Shown one piece after another: positions 16,423 to 25,425 of a DNA stretch of 64,000 nt. The position numbers and the translations under genes are program-made. The DNA is from an uncultured Christensenella sp. (GTDB lineage: Bacteria; Bacillota; Clostridia; Christensenellales; Borkfalkiaceae). The DNA lies in the NCBI GenBank assembly GCA_910579525.1, contig CAJTUK010000001.1:485155-549154 (forward strand), given 5' to 3'. The notes beneath the pieces were generated by a model that saw nothing but the letters and a program-made list of their open reading frames with translations, searched no databases and was not told the DNA's origin. Every line of letters starts with the position of its first letter. Position 1 is the first letter of the stretch.

Positions 16423-17478
16423 TTATATTAGCGCCGTCAATTGTTTAATAAACCCCAAAAACAGTCCGTAACCGAACTCGTTCGGGTGCACGCCGTCGGC
16501 GTGAAAACAGTTTTTTCCGCTATTCTCTATTAATCCGTTCCACTCTCCGACGGTAACGCCGAGCTTTTGCGCGGTATCCGCCGTAAGCGCGTTGAATTCT
16601 TCCTCTTTTTCCGCATACGCGGGGTGTTTGGGCGAACGCACCACCTGAACGAGATAAATCCTCGATTCGGGGAATTTGCCTTTCAGCAAAGATATAAATT
16701 GCTTATAATCGGCAAACACCTTTTTTGCTCTCTTGCCCGCGTGCAAATCGTTGAACCCAAGGTTGATTATAATATTCTCGGGCGGCAAAAACCGCGTTAT
16801 CCGCGGCATATATCCCACCCAATCGGCAAAAGTGGAACCGTTTACGCCGGCGTTCACGCAGTTTTCGGCAAAGTTGTTTTCAAACGAATTCACGCCCGAA
16901 AACTCCTTTTCGTCCGCGAGCCCGAAATAAGAATCTCCTATAAACAGCGTTTTCACTCCGCAACGTTCACACTTTTCCGCCGCGTTTTTAAAAACCCCGT
17001 CAACGTAAGCCGTGCGGCTGTCGTAATAAAATTCCATATCGGGGGTATATCCCTCGTAAAGAATTGCGTAGTCGAACTCGCCTTTATAATCTCCTACTCT
17101 GTCAAGCCCTCTGAAAAACCCTTTTATAAAGTGCGAGGGCTTGCCGTCCGCATACGTGTAATACAATACGCCGTTGCCGTAAATCCACTCGGTTTTGCGG
17201 TAATCGTACCGCCCCGCAAATTTATAAATTTTTTCGCCTATGTTTTTATCCGTCGCCCCTAACGTAGAACGGGTAAAATCCTGCTCACCGTAACCGAGCT
17301 TTTCAAAATTCTTTCCGTCGTAAAACAAGTCGCCCGTATATACCGAACCTTCCGGATACTTTATACTTCCGAATCCGCGGCACGGTCTGCCCTTTTCGAA
17401 CTCCCCGTCGGGGACAAAAAATCTTACGCCCGCAGAATCGTCGTAATAAGCGCCGAATAACTTATAATTCTTTCTCAT
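16423..17478 (-). CDS. MORN-repeat protein with SGNH/GDSL esterase domain
   Basis: The N-terminal 165 residues show MORN-like repeats (GFGSIKYPEGSVYTGDLF; GRYDYRKTEWIYGNGVLYY). The C-terminal half is an SGNH hydrolase: block I FIGDSYF near 182, block II NAGVNGST, block III NLGFNDL, and block V DGVHPNEFGY near 329 with the Asp-His pair. It is likely an esterase, perhaps removing acetyl groups from glycans before the neighbouring GH36 and GH2 enzymes act. I start at ATG 17478 because it overlaps the GH36 stop as ATGA. A longer frame from 17505 would overlap GH36 by 31 bp. No signal peptide is seen. MORN plus SGNH is an uncommon pairing. Confidence 0.8.
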   Translation of the reverse strand: MRKNYKLFGAYYDDSAGVRFFVPDGEFEKGRPCRGFGSIKYPEGSVYTGDLFYDGKNFEKLGYGEQDFTRSTLGATDKNIGEKIYKFAGRYDYRKTEWIYGNGVLYYTYADGKPSHFIKGFFRGLDRVGDYKGEFDYAILYEGYTPDMEFYYDSRTAYVDGVFKNAAEKCERCGVKTLFIGDSYFGLADEKEFSGVNSFENNFAENCVNAGVNGSTFADWVGYMPRITRFLPPENIIINLGFNDLHAGKRAKKVFADYKQFISLLKGKFPESRIYLVQVVRSPKHPAYAEKEEEFNALTADTAQKLGVTVGEWNGLIENSGKNCFHADGVHPNEFGYGLFLGFIKQLTALI

Positions 17479-19652
17479 TTTACTTCTTCGATAATCCATG
17501 TCCATGCGCCGCAGTCCGGCAAACGGGGATAAAACACTCCCGCGTTCATTAAAGCCTTACCGCTCGCAATTGCGTTCAGTTCTTTTATAGCGTAAATCTT
17601 ATTTTCGTCAAGCCCGCAAAGTTTCAAAACCCTGTCGTGGTCGCTCGGGTCGCCGCGGAACCTCTCGCCCGCAACGTAAGCCTTTGTCTTATCCTTGCTT
17701 ACAATCATCTCGCAGAAATAATTTGTTTTGAACGGGTCCGCAAGTCTGTATAGATCACCCTTTAAAACAAGCCCGTCAATTGCCTTGTAGTTAGTCACCT
17801 GTTCTTTAACCTGCTTTTTTTCTTCGTCGGTAAGTTTCGAAAGGTCCAGCTCATATCCCGTTGCGCCCAGCGAGGCTATCGCGCCGCGCGTCGCAAACGG
17901 CGTTGTTCTCTGCGTCTGGTGGTTGGGGCATGCCGATACGTGACAGCTCATACTCGACAAGGGATAACAAACCGAAGTACCCCACTGAATTTTCGTGCGT
18001 TCCAAACCGTCGGTGTCGTCGCTCGTCCAAATTTGAGGGAAGTAATACAAAGCCCCGCCGTCAAACCGTCCGCCTCCGCCCGCGCAACCTTCGAAAAACA
18101 CGTTAGGAAAATCTTCGGTCAATCGCCTTGCAAGCTCATAAAAACCTAACGTATAGCGATGCGCAAACTCGCCCTGTCTGTCCGCGGGCAGATTCGCCGA
18201 ATAATTTTCGGTAATATCTCTGTTTTTATCCCACTTCACATACGATATGTCGTTTTCCTTTAATACCTTGGATATTGCGTTATAAACGTAGTCCACGACC
18301 TCTTTTCTGGTAAAATCGAGCACAAGCTGATTTCTGCTGCGGCTGGGTTCAACGCCCTTTTTACATATCGCCCAGTCGGGGTGCTCGCGGTATAAATCGC
18401 TGTCCTCCGATATCATTTCGGGCTCGAACCAAAGCCCGAATTTCAATCCGTTCTTCTTACAGCGGTCTATAATACTTTTAAGCCCGCCCGCAAGTTTCTT
18501 TTCGTTCACGAACCAATCGCCCAAGCCCGTTTTATCGTCGTTCCTTTTCCCGAACCACCCGTCGTCCAAAACAAACGTGTCTATTCCCAGCTTTGCCGCT
18601 TCGTCTATTATATCAAACAGCTTTTTGTTATCGAAATCGAAATATGTGGCTTCCCAGTTGTTTACGAGTATGGGTCTGCGTTCGTAAGCGCGTTTAGGGT
18701 CTATGATATATTCGCGGAAAAAATCGTGATATGCGCGCGACAGCCCGCCCAACCCTTCCGCGGAATAGCAGAGCGCGGCTTGCGGCGTTATAAACCTTTC
18801 CCCGCCGTCAAGTTCCCAATCGAACGTATAGTCGTTAATGCCGCCCTGAACACGAAGCCTTTGGTGACAGTTAACTTCCGCGCATATTGCAAACGACCCG
18901 CTGTACAAAAGGTTAAAACCGTAACAATCGCCGCGGGTTTCGCTGCAATCGCCGCGCAAAATTGCCAAAAACGGATTCATTGCGTGCGAAGAATAGCCGT
19001 AATTCGACTCTATCCTCAAAGTTCCGTCAAAAAGCGGAGTAACAACTGGTCTTCTTTCGCTTGCCCACTTACCCGCAAGGCGAAGCGCGGAATAGCCGTC
19101 GCACGTATCGGGCAAATCAACGCAGAAAGAAAACGCTTTCTCTATTTTAACGCTCTCCTTCCCGCCGTTCACTATTTCGGCGTTGCGGACGAGCACGTCC
19201 GAGTTTTCCGCCACCGTATAATACAGTTTCAATAGTATATCGGAACACTCGTCTTTGAGCGTTATAATAAGCGTTTCATCCGCCTTTCTCGCGCAGGGCA
19301 TACCTTTAAGCTTAACCGCGCCCTTTATTGTTTCATGCGTGAGATATTTAAACATACTCATCGCCGCGCCGTCTTTTCTGCGCGCCAATACCGTAGCGGA
19401 ACGAAAGTCGCCTTTGCCGTAACTTCCCGCCTCGAGAGGCTGATAGTCCGCCGCAGTATCGCGGTTTATATCCTCCGCGTTCGGGTCGGACTTCGCGCCG
19501 TGCTCGCTTATTAAATAAGCCGTATCGTCCGCCGAAATCTTCCCCCCGTAATACAGCTGTTTCAGCGTGCCCAATCCGTTTACGTACATGGCGTAAGAAT
19601 AGTTTTTACCGCTTAATATAAAACTCTTTTGCTTTTTATCGAATATAATCAC
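17475..19652 (-). CDS. Alpha-galactosidase, GH36
   Basis: 725 residues, the normal length for bacterial GH36. It has an N-terminal beta-sandwich, then the TIM barrel with FVLDDGWFGKRNDD, the nucleophile Asp in YVKWDKNRDI near 474, the conserved CAGGGGRFD loop and the acid/base Asp in WTSDDTDGLER near 544. It removes alpha-1,6-linked galactose, as in raffinose-type sugars and galactomannan. The start is GTG 19652 with AGGT 7 nt upstream. No signal peptide, so cytoplasmic. It is the first gene of an operon with the SGNH esterase (4-bp overlap) and GH2. Confidence 0.92.
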   Translation of the reverse strand: MIIFDKKQKSFILSGKNYSYAMYVNGLGTLKQLYYGGKISADDTAYLISEHGAKSDPNAEDINRDTAADYQPLEAGSYGKGDFRSATVLARRKDGAAMSMFKYLTHETIKGAVKLKGMPCARKADETLIITLKDECSDILLKLYYTVAENSDVLVRNAEIVNGGKESVKIEKAFSFCVDLPDTCDGYSALRLAGKWASERRPVVTPLFDGTLRIESNYGYSSHAMNPFLAILRGDCSETRGDCYGFNLLYSGSFAICAEVNCHQRLRVQGGINDYTFDWELDGGERFITPQAALCYSAEGLGGLSRAYHDFFREYIIDPKRAYERRPILVNNWEATYFDFDNKKLFDIIDEAAKLGIDTFVLDDGWFGKRNDDKTGLGDWFVNEKKLAGGLKSIIDRCKKNGLKFGLWFEPEMISEDSDLYREHPDWAICKKGVEPSRSRNQLVLDFTRKEVVDYVYNAISKVLKENDISYVKWDKNRDITENYSANLPADRQGEFAHRYTLGFYELARRLTEDFPNVFFEGCAGGGGRFDGGALYYFPQIWTSDDTDGLERTKIQWGTSVCYPLSSMSCHVSACPNHQTQRTTPFATRGAIASLGATGYELDLSKLTDEEKKQVKEQVTNYKAIDGLVLKGDLYRLADPFKTNYFCEMIVSKDKTKAYVAGERFRGDPSDHDRVLKLCGLDENKIYAIKELNAIASGKALMNAGVFYPRLPDCGAWTWIIEEVK

Positions 19653-19800
19653 GTTAATACCTAAAAAAATATTTATCCGAATAACGGGTATACTCTTATA
19701 TTATCATAACTCTATCGGTAAAGTAAAGTGTTATTTTATTAAAAACGTAGCGTTTGTCACATAATATAACGCATTATATACAAAAAATATCATAAAGTGA

Positions 19801-19835
19801 AAACAGCCCGTTTCCGACAAGGAAACGGGCTGTTT
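19801..19835 (-). terminator. Terminator of the RsgI-like lipoprotein gene
   Basis: Arms 19801-19815 and 19821-19835 form a perfect 15-bp stem with a 5-nt loop just after the stop codon of the lipoprotein gene, followed on the minus strand by TTTTC. Confidence 0.75.
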
Positions 19836-19840
19836 GGTTT

Positions 19841-21337
19841 TTATTTGTCCGTGCGCTTCGCTTTGAGTTCGTCAAGCTTTGCCTTTGCTTCCTGTTCTGC
19901 TTTGGCAATAGCCTCTTCCATCTTTTGCTTTGCCGCAGTCAGTTTGCTTTCAGCCGCTGACTGCAATTTTTTTACTTCCTCGAGCTCCTCTTTCGTTAAA
20001 TCGCTCTCTATCTTTTTGAGCGTTGCAGCAGACTTTTCTTCGAACTTTGCCGCAAGTAAGCGAACTTCGTCCGCGGTAATCTTTCCGTCCTCCGCAATCT
20101 TTACCGCTTCCGCCGCCAGCTCCTTGCAATCGTTCACCATTGCCTGAACCTGCGTTTTTACGCTCTCCGGAACGAGCGCAACCAAAGCGTTAATCGAATT
20201 CGCCGCGGCGTTAAGTTGCTCCTTAACCGCGTTAATCTGCGTTTCGTACTTCTTCGAAGATTCTTCGACCTTTGTCTGCAACTGCGCCTCAACCGTATCG
20301 AGCGCGGCGTTCAAATCCTCTTTAATCTTATTTATTTCTTCCGCCGCTTCGCTGTTTTTAAACGTTTTGTCCGCATATGCGTAAATACTGTTTACCGTAA
20401 TCTCTCCGTCAGAGTCCTTTAATTCTTCAACGCTTACGCCCAAGCCCAACGCCTCGGCAACGGCGGCTATCTGCGTTTCGTTCAACGGATACTCGCAAAC
20501 CTTTTCCGCATATACGAGCGCGTCGGACACGGCATAAAGCGCTCTCGCCGAATATTTGTAGCTCTGGTAGCTAAAACCGTAATAAGCGTTTGCCGGGTGA
20601 TGCAGTGTATAATAAGTAGTATATATTCCGTCGCAAACGTCGCCGACCGCAACGTCGTAAGCAGCCGAAGCTTCGGCTTTTATTTTGCTGTAAGCCGCGG
20701 TTGCGTACTCTTCCACCTTTTTATGAGCTTTCGAAGCCTTGTTAATAAGTTCTTTAACGTCGAGCTCCGCGGCGGCTTCAACCGATATAGAGCCGTCCTC
20801 CGTTACCGTAAGCACCAATTTTAACTTTTCGGGCGTAAGCGTCTGAATTGCCGCATTGCCGGGATACTTTGCTTTGATTTGTTCGAGTTTGCGCAAGAGC
20901 GAATAAGCCCCCTCGCCGTCGCAGGAAACGCTTAAATTGAGGTCTCCCGCAGTCGCCGTAACCTTTGCGTTTACCTTTTCAAGCAGTTTTTCCGCGCTCC
21001 CCTTTGCAGAAGTAACCGAAGTCTCCACTACTTTGTTGCCTTCGTCCAAATAGCCGTATTCAACCGCAAGCGAAGTAATTTTGCCCACTGCCGTTTCAAC
21101 GTCGGCGCCTATAATTCCGTCCTCTTTATATAAAAGCACCTGACCGTCCTCGTTTGCCCCGTAAACGCTTATAACCTTGTCGTTTTTATCCAGAGTAAGC
21201 TCTATGGACGGGTTTATATCCAGACTAACGAACGCCGCGGCTTCCTCTTCCTTGTTGCCGAAGTTACATGCCGCAAGAGATACGGTCATAACGCCCGCAC
21301 ACAATACCGCACTCGCCGCCATCAATTTCTTTTTCAT
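19841..21337 (-). CDS. Lipoprotein with RsgI-like extracytoplasmic domain and long coiled coil
   Basis: 498 residues. I start at ATG 21337 because GGAGG lies 9 nt upstream and the signal peptide then begins normally (MKKKLMAASAVLCAG). The lipobox ends in Cys (SLAAC). Residues about 37-100 repeat the extracytoplasmic module of the adjacent anti-sigma factor (SLDINPSIELTLDKNDKVISV). The C-terminal 200 residues are Ala/Glu/Lys-rich heptads typical of a coiled coil. It has its own ECF-like promoter just upstream, matching that of the sigma gene, so it is probably the main target or an accessory sensor of the sigma system. No enzyme domain is visible. Confidence 0.8.
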   Translation of the reverse strand: MKKKLMAASAVLCAGVMTVSLAACNFGNKEEEAAAFVSLDINPSIELTLDKNDKVISVYGANEDGQVLLYKEDGIIGADVETAVGKITSLAVEYGYLDEGNKVVETSVTSAKGSAEKLLEKVNAKVTATAGDLNLSVSCDGEGAYSLLRKLEQIKAKYPGNAAIQTLTPEKLKLVLTVTEDGSISVEAAAELDVKELINKASKAHKKVEEYATAAYSKIKAEASAAYDVAVGDVCDGIYTTYYTLHHPANAYYGFSYQSYKYSARALYAVSDALVYAEKVCEYPLNETQIAAVAEALGLGVSVEELKDSDGEITVNSIYAYADKTFKNSEAAEEINKIKEDLNAALDTVEAQLQTKVEESSKKYETQINAVKEQLNAAANSINALVALVPESVKTQVQAMVNDCKELAAEAVKIAEDGKITADEVRLLAAKFEEKSAATLKKIESDLTKEELEEVKKLQSAAESKLTAAKQKMEEAIAKAEQEAKAKLDELKAKRTDK

Positions 21338-21370
21338 TTTAATTTGCCTCCGTTTTAAATTTATTACGCC

Positions 21371-21402
21371 TATTAAACAACGTTCGCAGCCTTTTTGTTG
21401 CA
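21371..21402 (-). promoter_or_regulatory. ECF-sigma-type promoter, copy B (lipoprotein gene)
   Basis: Minus strand TGCAACAAAAAG (21391-21402) is followed, after TGCAAC and a 14-bp spacer, by CGTT (21379-21382) and GTTTAATA (21371-21378). The same 12-mer and the same GTTTAATA occur before the sigma gene at 23310-23341. TGCAAC plus a CGT-type -10 is typical of ECF promoters, although the spacer is a little short. Confidence 0.6.
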
Positions 21403-21403
21403 A

Positions 21404-22786
21404 CTAAATCGAATTTTTTAAATTATTCCAATAATTCGCCAGCGAACCGTACTTTTTTTCTATTGCGGAGATAAAATTTCCATATTCGTCCGCGGATATA
21501 GGCTCGCGGTTTTGGCTGTAAACCGACTCGTATTTTTTTATTCTGAAAGAATATTTCGATTCGAGTACGGTTTGAATTTTATAGGAATATTCCTCAACGC
21601 TCTCCGGCAGATTCAGCAAAGATAAAACGGCGTCCGGTATAATCCCCGTAATTTTTAAAATTTCGGACAGTTCCGCAGAAAATTTTACATATAATTCGTA
21701 AGTGAAATTTTCCAAAAATGCGGCAAGCTGTTCAACCGACAGCGAGGCATAACTTTTCACTGCCTCCAATAAATCGGCATAGTTTGTAATTTCTACTCCG
21801 TAATCCTCCCCGTATTTTGCCAGCGCCGAATCCATTTCCTTTACAAGCAACGCGAATTCGCCCGTAAGCACGTTACCGTAATATTTTTTTACTTCCCAAT
21901 AATCCTTTAACAGCATGGCGGGATTATCCTCGTGGTCGTAAATCTCGCAGTATAACTCAAACAGTCTCTGTATATCTGCGAAGTTTTTACGCAACGTATC
22001 CAAATTTTCTTTTAAACTGTTCCCTACAATATCAACGAGCCCGCCTTTCAACACGTTTTCGTTATACAAATTTCTCAATCCGCCCAAATCCAGCCCTTCC
22101 GCTTCCCTGTCCGCATATAAAAGGTCCCCGGAAGAAACGTAATTTGCAACCTCCTCGGCGGTCAGTCCGTAACTTATACCGCTGCGCGCGTCGAATTCTT
22201 CCTTGCTTACACTCTCCGTCAACACCGCGGCTAAAACGCCCTTGCCCGAAAAATAACTTTTTAATGCCGCGTCGGATTTAACCAGTAATTCCTCTGCGTT
22301 GCCGTCACCGCAAGCGCTCACGCGCACAGCGGAACCGTACCCGGCAAAATCAAGATAGCCGAGTTTCGCCGCCGTGTCCGTATACAGTACTATCGCCTCG
22401 TCAACACTTTTGCCTACGATATTTTCCCCGATACCGTCGGCGGAAAGAACGACGTCGGCGTCGGCGTTCGAAGACATAATCCCCGTAACTTTTCCGTTTC
22501 CGTCCGAAACTATACAAACGGCAGGGTTTATTTCGACCGTAAACATAAAAATATCTTGCTTTTTGGGTTTAATAACGCATATGCAGGTAACTATTACGCA
22601 CAACACCGCAAGAAAAACTGCGGTTACCGTAACTATCACGCGTTTATTTTTCAATAACACGGCAGTATTCCCGCCGTTGGCGGCTGCCCCGTCACTGACG
22701 GGAATTTCCGCATTTTTTACGTCGTCGCGCAGTTGCGGCACCATTCCGTCAAGTTCGCTCTTCCAGCGGTTTTTCCACGATTTCAT
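21404..22786 (-). CDS. RsgI-like anti-sigma factor (single-pass membrane)
   Basis: 460 residues. A cytoplasmic N-terminus of about 48 residues would bind the sigma factor. One membrane helix follows (VIVTVTAVFLAVLCVIVTCI, about 50-70). The outer part starts with an RsgI-type module (FTVEINPAVCIVSDGNGKVTGI) and continues with a long helical region. It overlaps the sigma gene by 4 bp (ATGA) and has a strong AAAGGAGG ribosome site. In Clostridium thermocellum RsgI proteins carry carbohydrate-binding modules outside; here no such module is recognisable, so the signal sensed is unknown. Confidence 0.82.
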   Translation of the reverse strand: MKSWKNRWKSELDGMVPQLRDDVKNAEIPVSDGAAANGGNTAVLLKNKRVIVTVTAVFLAVLCVIVTCICVIKPKKQDIFMFTVEINPAVCIVSDGNGKVTGIMSSNADADVVLSADGIGENIVGKSVDEAIVLYTDTAAKLGYLDFAGYGSAVRVSACGDGNAEELLVKSDAALKSYFSGKGVLAAVLTESVSKEEFDARSGISYGLTAEEVANYVSSGDLLYADREAEGLDLGGLRNLYNENVLKGGLVDIVGNSLKENLDTLRKNFADIQRLFELYCEIYDHEDNPAMLLKDYWEVKKYYGNVLTGEFALLVKEMDSALAKYGEDYGVEITNYADLLEAVKSYASLSVEQLAAFLENFTYELYVKFSAELSEILKITGIIPDAVLSLLNLPESVEEYSYKIQTVLESKYSFRIKKYESVYSQNREPISADEYGNFISAIEKKYGSLANYWNNLKNSI

Positions 22787-23295
22787 TCTTCCACCTCCTT
22801 TAAAGCCTGTTTCAGCTTTGCAATACTTCTCTTATATTTAGAAGTTACCGTCCCCGTCGGGCAACCCATCTGATCGGCAATTTCTCTGTGCTTATATCCC
22901 CATAAAACATGCAAAATAATTATATGTTGCTCTTCTTCGGTAAGCACTTTGCCCATCGCCTCGGTTATCCCGCCGACAGTTGCCGGCTGTTCTGTAATCG
23001 ATAATTCATCCGTATAATTCACGCGTCTGCTTTTATGCAGTTCGTTCAACGCCTGATTTTTCGCAATCTGTAAAATCCACGCGCTCCCGTTCGTCTCCGG
23101 TCTGTATTGCGCTATATTCAATTTTACTTTAAGATAAACGGTCTGCATAACGTCTTCCGTATTCTCATAATTTTTTAAATAAGAATACAAAAACGAAAAC
23201 ACTCCTTTTTTGGTAAGTTCGTACAACTCACCGAAAGCGGCGTTGTCCCCGCGTGAAATTTTTACAAGCAGTTTATCTATCTGCCTTTTGTCCAT
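22783..23295 (-). CDS. ECF-type RNA polymerase sigma factor
   Basis: 170 residues with region 2 (AFGELYELTKKGVFSFLYSY; YENTEDVMQTVYLKV) and region 4 (LTEEEQHIIILHVLWGYKHREIADQMG-CPTGTV). This is the size and layout of group 4 sigma factors. It is followed by the anti-sigma gene with a 4-bp overlap. A TGCAAC-type promoter identical in its core to that of the third gene lies 15 bp upstream, so the sigma factor probably drives its own operon. Confidence 0.92.
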   Translation of the reverse strand: MDKRQIDKLLVKISRGDNAAFGELYELTKKGVFSFLYSYLKNYENTEDVMQTVYLKVKLNIAQYRPETNGSAWILQIAKNQALNELHKSRRVNYTDELSITEQPATVGGITEAMGKVLTEEEQHIIILHVLWGYKHREIADQMGCPTGTVTSKYKRSIAKLKQALKEVEE

Positions 23296-23309
23296 AGTTA
23301 CCTCTTAAA

Positions 23310-23341
23310 TATTAAACAAACGAAAAACGCTTTTTGTTGCA
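23310..23341 (-). promoter_or_regulatory. ECF-sigma-type promoter, copy A (sigma gene)
   Basis: Minus strand TGCAACAAAAAG (23330-23341), then CGTT (23319-23322) after a 13-bp spacer, then GTTTAATA (23310-23317). Transcription would begin about 16 nt before the ATG. It matches copy B at 21371-21402. Confidence 0.6.
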
Positions 23342-23380
23342 CCTTTAATATTTTATAAATACGCAAATAATTAAGCAAAT

Positions 23381-23411
23381 GAAAAAGCCCGTTTTCGCTG
23401 TGAAAACGGGC
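23381..23411 (-). terminator. Terminator of the orphan 5S rRNA
   Basis: GCCCGTTTTC (23387-23396) pairs with GAAAACGGGC (23402-23411), followed on the minus strand by TTTTTC. The same stem core follows the 5S gene at 63.4 kb. Confidence 0.85.
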
Positions 23412-23425
23412 GCTTTTTAACTGAA

Positions 23426-23541
<116 letters not shown>

Positions 23542-23564
23542 TGGCTCCGCTTGTAGGACTTGAA
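23542..23564 (-). pseudogene. 3' fragment of tRNA-Asn
   Basis: 23 nt identical to the 3' end of the intact tRNA-Asn at 63540-63615 (T-arm, acceptor strand and CCA), directly before the orphan 5S. Sequence similarity stops abruptly at 23564, inside the T-loop. It marks a broken duplicate of the rRNA operon end. Confidence 0.85.
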
Positions 23565-23802
23565 GCCACTTTTTTTATGCATAAATCGCCCAAAACATCT
23601 TATTTTTAATAGTTTTATGCAAAATTTTATTTGTTTTATACGTTATGCACCAATCGTGTGCCAAACTAACCAACAAAAGATTTCGACCAAAGTTTAACGC
23701 CGCAACGGTTTCCCGTTGCGGCGTAATTTTAAAATAATGTCGCAAAAAAGTTTAGGATAACACTCCTAAACCTTTTTGGAATCATCTTGTTCTAACGTAT
23801 CA

Positions 23803-25101
23803 TCATATAAAAATCGCCAAATAATGCGGCAATGTAATTTTCGTTCCCGCCTGTCCTATATTCGTACTCGTCAGTTTATATGCATAAGGTGGATTCCATT
23901 CCTTTAAAAACTCGTTTAACGAATGTGTTTCACCTTTTTTACTCTTCACCTCAATAGGAATAACGGCGCAGTTCTGTTCTATCAAGAATTCTATTTCCTG
24001 CGTATTATTATCTTTCTTTATATAATGGACGTTATATCCCCTTTTAACAAGCATATCGAAAATAAGATTTTCGTATATGCCGCCCTTGGCGGGTCCCGTT
24101 AAAATATCTTTAACAAGCGCAACCTGCGTTTCAAAACCGTAAAGCGCGGTAGTCAAGCCTACGTCGGTTGTGTATAACTTAAATTCCGTAGGCTTTTCAT
24201 ACGCATTCAACGGCAATTGCGGCGTGGAAATATTTTTTACCAACTTCACCATACCCGCGTCGTTAAGCCAATCGAGCGTGTTCTCATACTTCCTTGAACT
24301 GCCGCGCGGCTCTACGGTCGTATACTGAAATTTAGTGTATTCTTTCGCAAGTTGACGCGGAATTGAATAGTAACAATCCTTTATCTTCTGCCTATCGGAA
24401 ATTTTTGCGTACTTTTTAATATCTTCTTCATACTCGTTTAATATATCGAGTTGTTTTTGATACACCGCTTGAAAATTATTAGTTTCAAAGAAGGTATTCA
24501 CCACGTCGGGCATACCGCCTACGACAATATATTCCCGCAAAATTTGATTGAATTTATTATGAATATTTTCGGGTATTTTCTCTTTGGATAAAAAATAACT
24601 TTTAAGCGAATTTACGGCGTTTTCATCGTAGCCGTACGCCCAAAGAAACTCCTCGAAATCCAGCGAAAACATTTCAATCTGTTTTTCGTAACCGACGGGA
24701 ATAGAAACTATTTCTTTATAATGCAACCCCAAAAGCGAACCGGAAGAAATTACGTCGTATCTGTTATCCGTTGCAAGAAATTTAATTGCAGTGCGGGCGT
24801 TAGGGCAATGCTGAATTTCATCCAAAAATAACAGCGTATCGCCCTCGATAAACTTAACGTCGGGAATTTGCAACGATATTCTCTTATAAATTTCCGTAGG
24901 CGTCAAATCCCCGTCGAAAATGGTTATATATTCGGGGTGTTGATAAAAGTTTATTTCAATTACGCTTTTATAATTATTTTTACCAAACTCACGGATTATA
25001 AAAGATTTACCTACCTGCCGAGCGCCCTTTACTAAAAGACATTCGTTCTTTTTAGTATTTTTCCAATTTAGCAAATCGTTATAAAGTTTCCGTTTAAGCA
25101 T
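23803..25101 (-). CDS. AAA-family ATPase with DUF4143 domain
   Basis: 432 residues. The Walker A motif is KGARQVGKSFIIREF at about 25-39 and the Walker B is LLFLDEIQHCP near 93. The C-terminal DUF4143 part has the conserved segments YTTDVGL, GPAKGGIYEN and the nuclease-like core EIEFLIEQNCAVIPIEVKS. The E-x-E-x-K arrangement resembles the restriction-endonuclease-like fold. The family is very common in anaerobes, often present in many copies, and its cellular role is not established. The gene is single, flanked by the orphan 5S and by gene debris, so the site looks like a region of turnover. Confidence 0.88.
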   Translation of the reverse strand: MLKRKLYNDLLNWKNTKKNECLLVKGARQVGKSFIIREFGKNNYKSVIEINFYQHPEYITIFDGDLTPTEIYKRISLQIPDVKFIEGDTLLFLDEIQHCPNARTAIKFLATDNRYDVISSGSLLGLHYKEIVSIPVGYEKQIEMFSLDFEEFLWAYGYDENAVNSLKSYFLSKEKIPENIHNKFNQILREYIVVGGMPDVVNTFFETNNFQAVYQKQLDILNEYEEDIKKYAKISDRQKIKDCYYSIPRQLAKEYTKFQYTTVEPRGSSRKYENTLDWLNDAGMVKLVKNISTPQLPLNAYEKPTEFKLYTTDVGLTTALYGFETQVALVKDILTGPAKGGIYENLIFDMLVKRGYNVHYIKKDNNTQEIEFLIEQNCAVIPIEVKSKKGETHSLNEFLKEWNPPYAYKLTSTNIGQAGTKITLPHYLAIFI

Positions 25102-25239
25102 ATCATTACCCGCAGTCGTTTTTACGTATTATATACCGCAAAAACAAATTATGCAAGTTTTTTGACGATATTCAAAATAAAAATTGCAAATAATTTGACT
25201 ATATTAAATTAGTATTTTGCAACTTTTATATTTTATATT

Positions 25240-25425
25240 TTACATTATAGATTTATCAAATTTATATCGTATAAAATACGTTTTCTTTTCCCTCGCTTCC
25301 AATAGCGGTTTTTCGAAGCCCTGCATATTTATAGCGTTTGGGCAAAATTGCGGCTCTAAACAAAAACCTGCGTATTTGTCGTAAACGCCGCCCTTGCCTT
25401 TAACGTTGTTCAGCTGTCCGCCTTG
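25240..25425 (-). pseudogene. C-terminal remnant of an aldose 1-epimerase-like gene
   Basis: Minus-strand translation of 25240-25392 gives GGVYDKYAGFCLEPQFCPNA and then INMQGFEKPLLEAREKKTYF up to a TAA stop. This matches the end of galactose mutarotases. The frame extends a little upstream (QLNNVKGKG) and then loses similarity, and no start codon is present. A leftover of a sugar gene, probably from the same locus. Confidence 0.6.

Noticed and set aside
19753..19761. A TTTGTCACA site upstream of the alpha-galactosidase gene, like the 0A-box at 11221.
   Set aside because: A single 9-base match is expected about by chance in a window of this size and has no paired partner.
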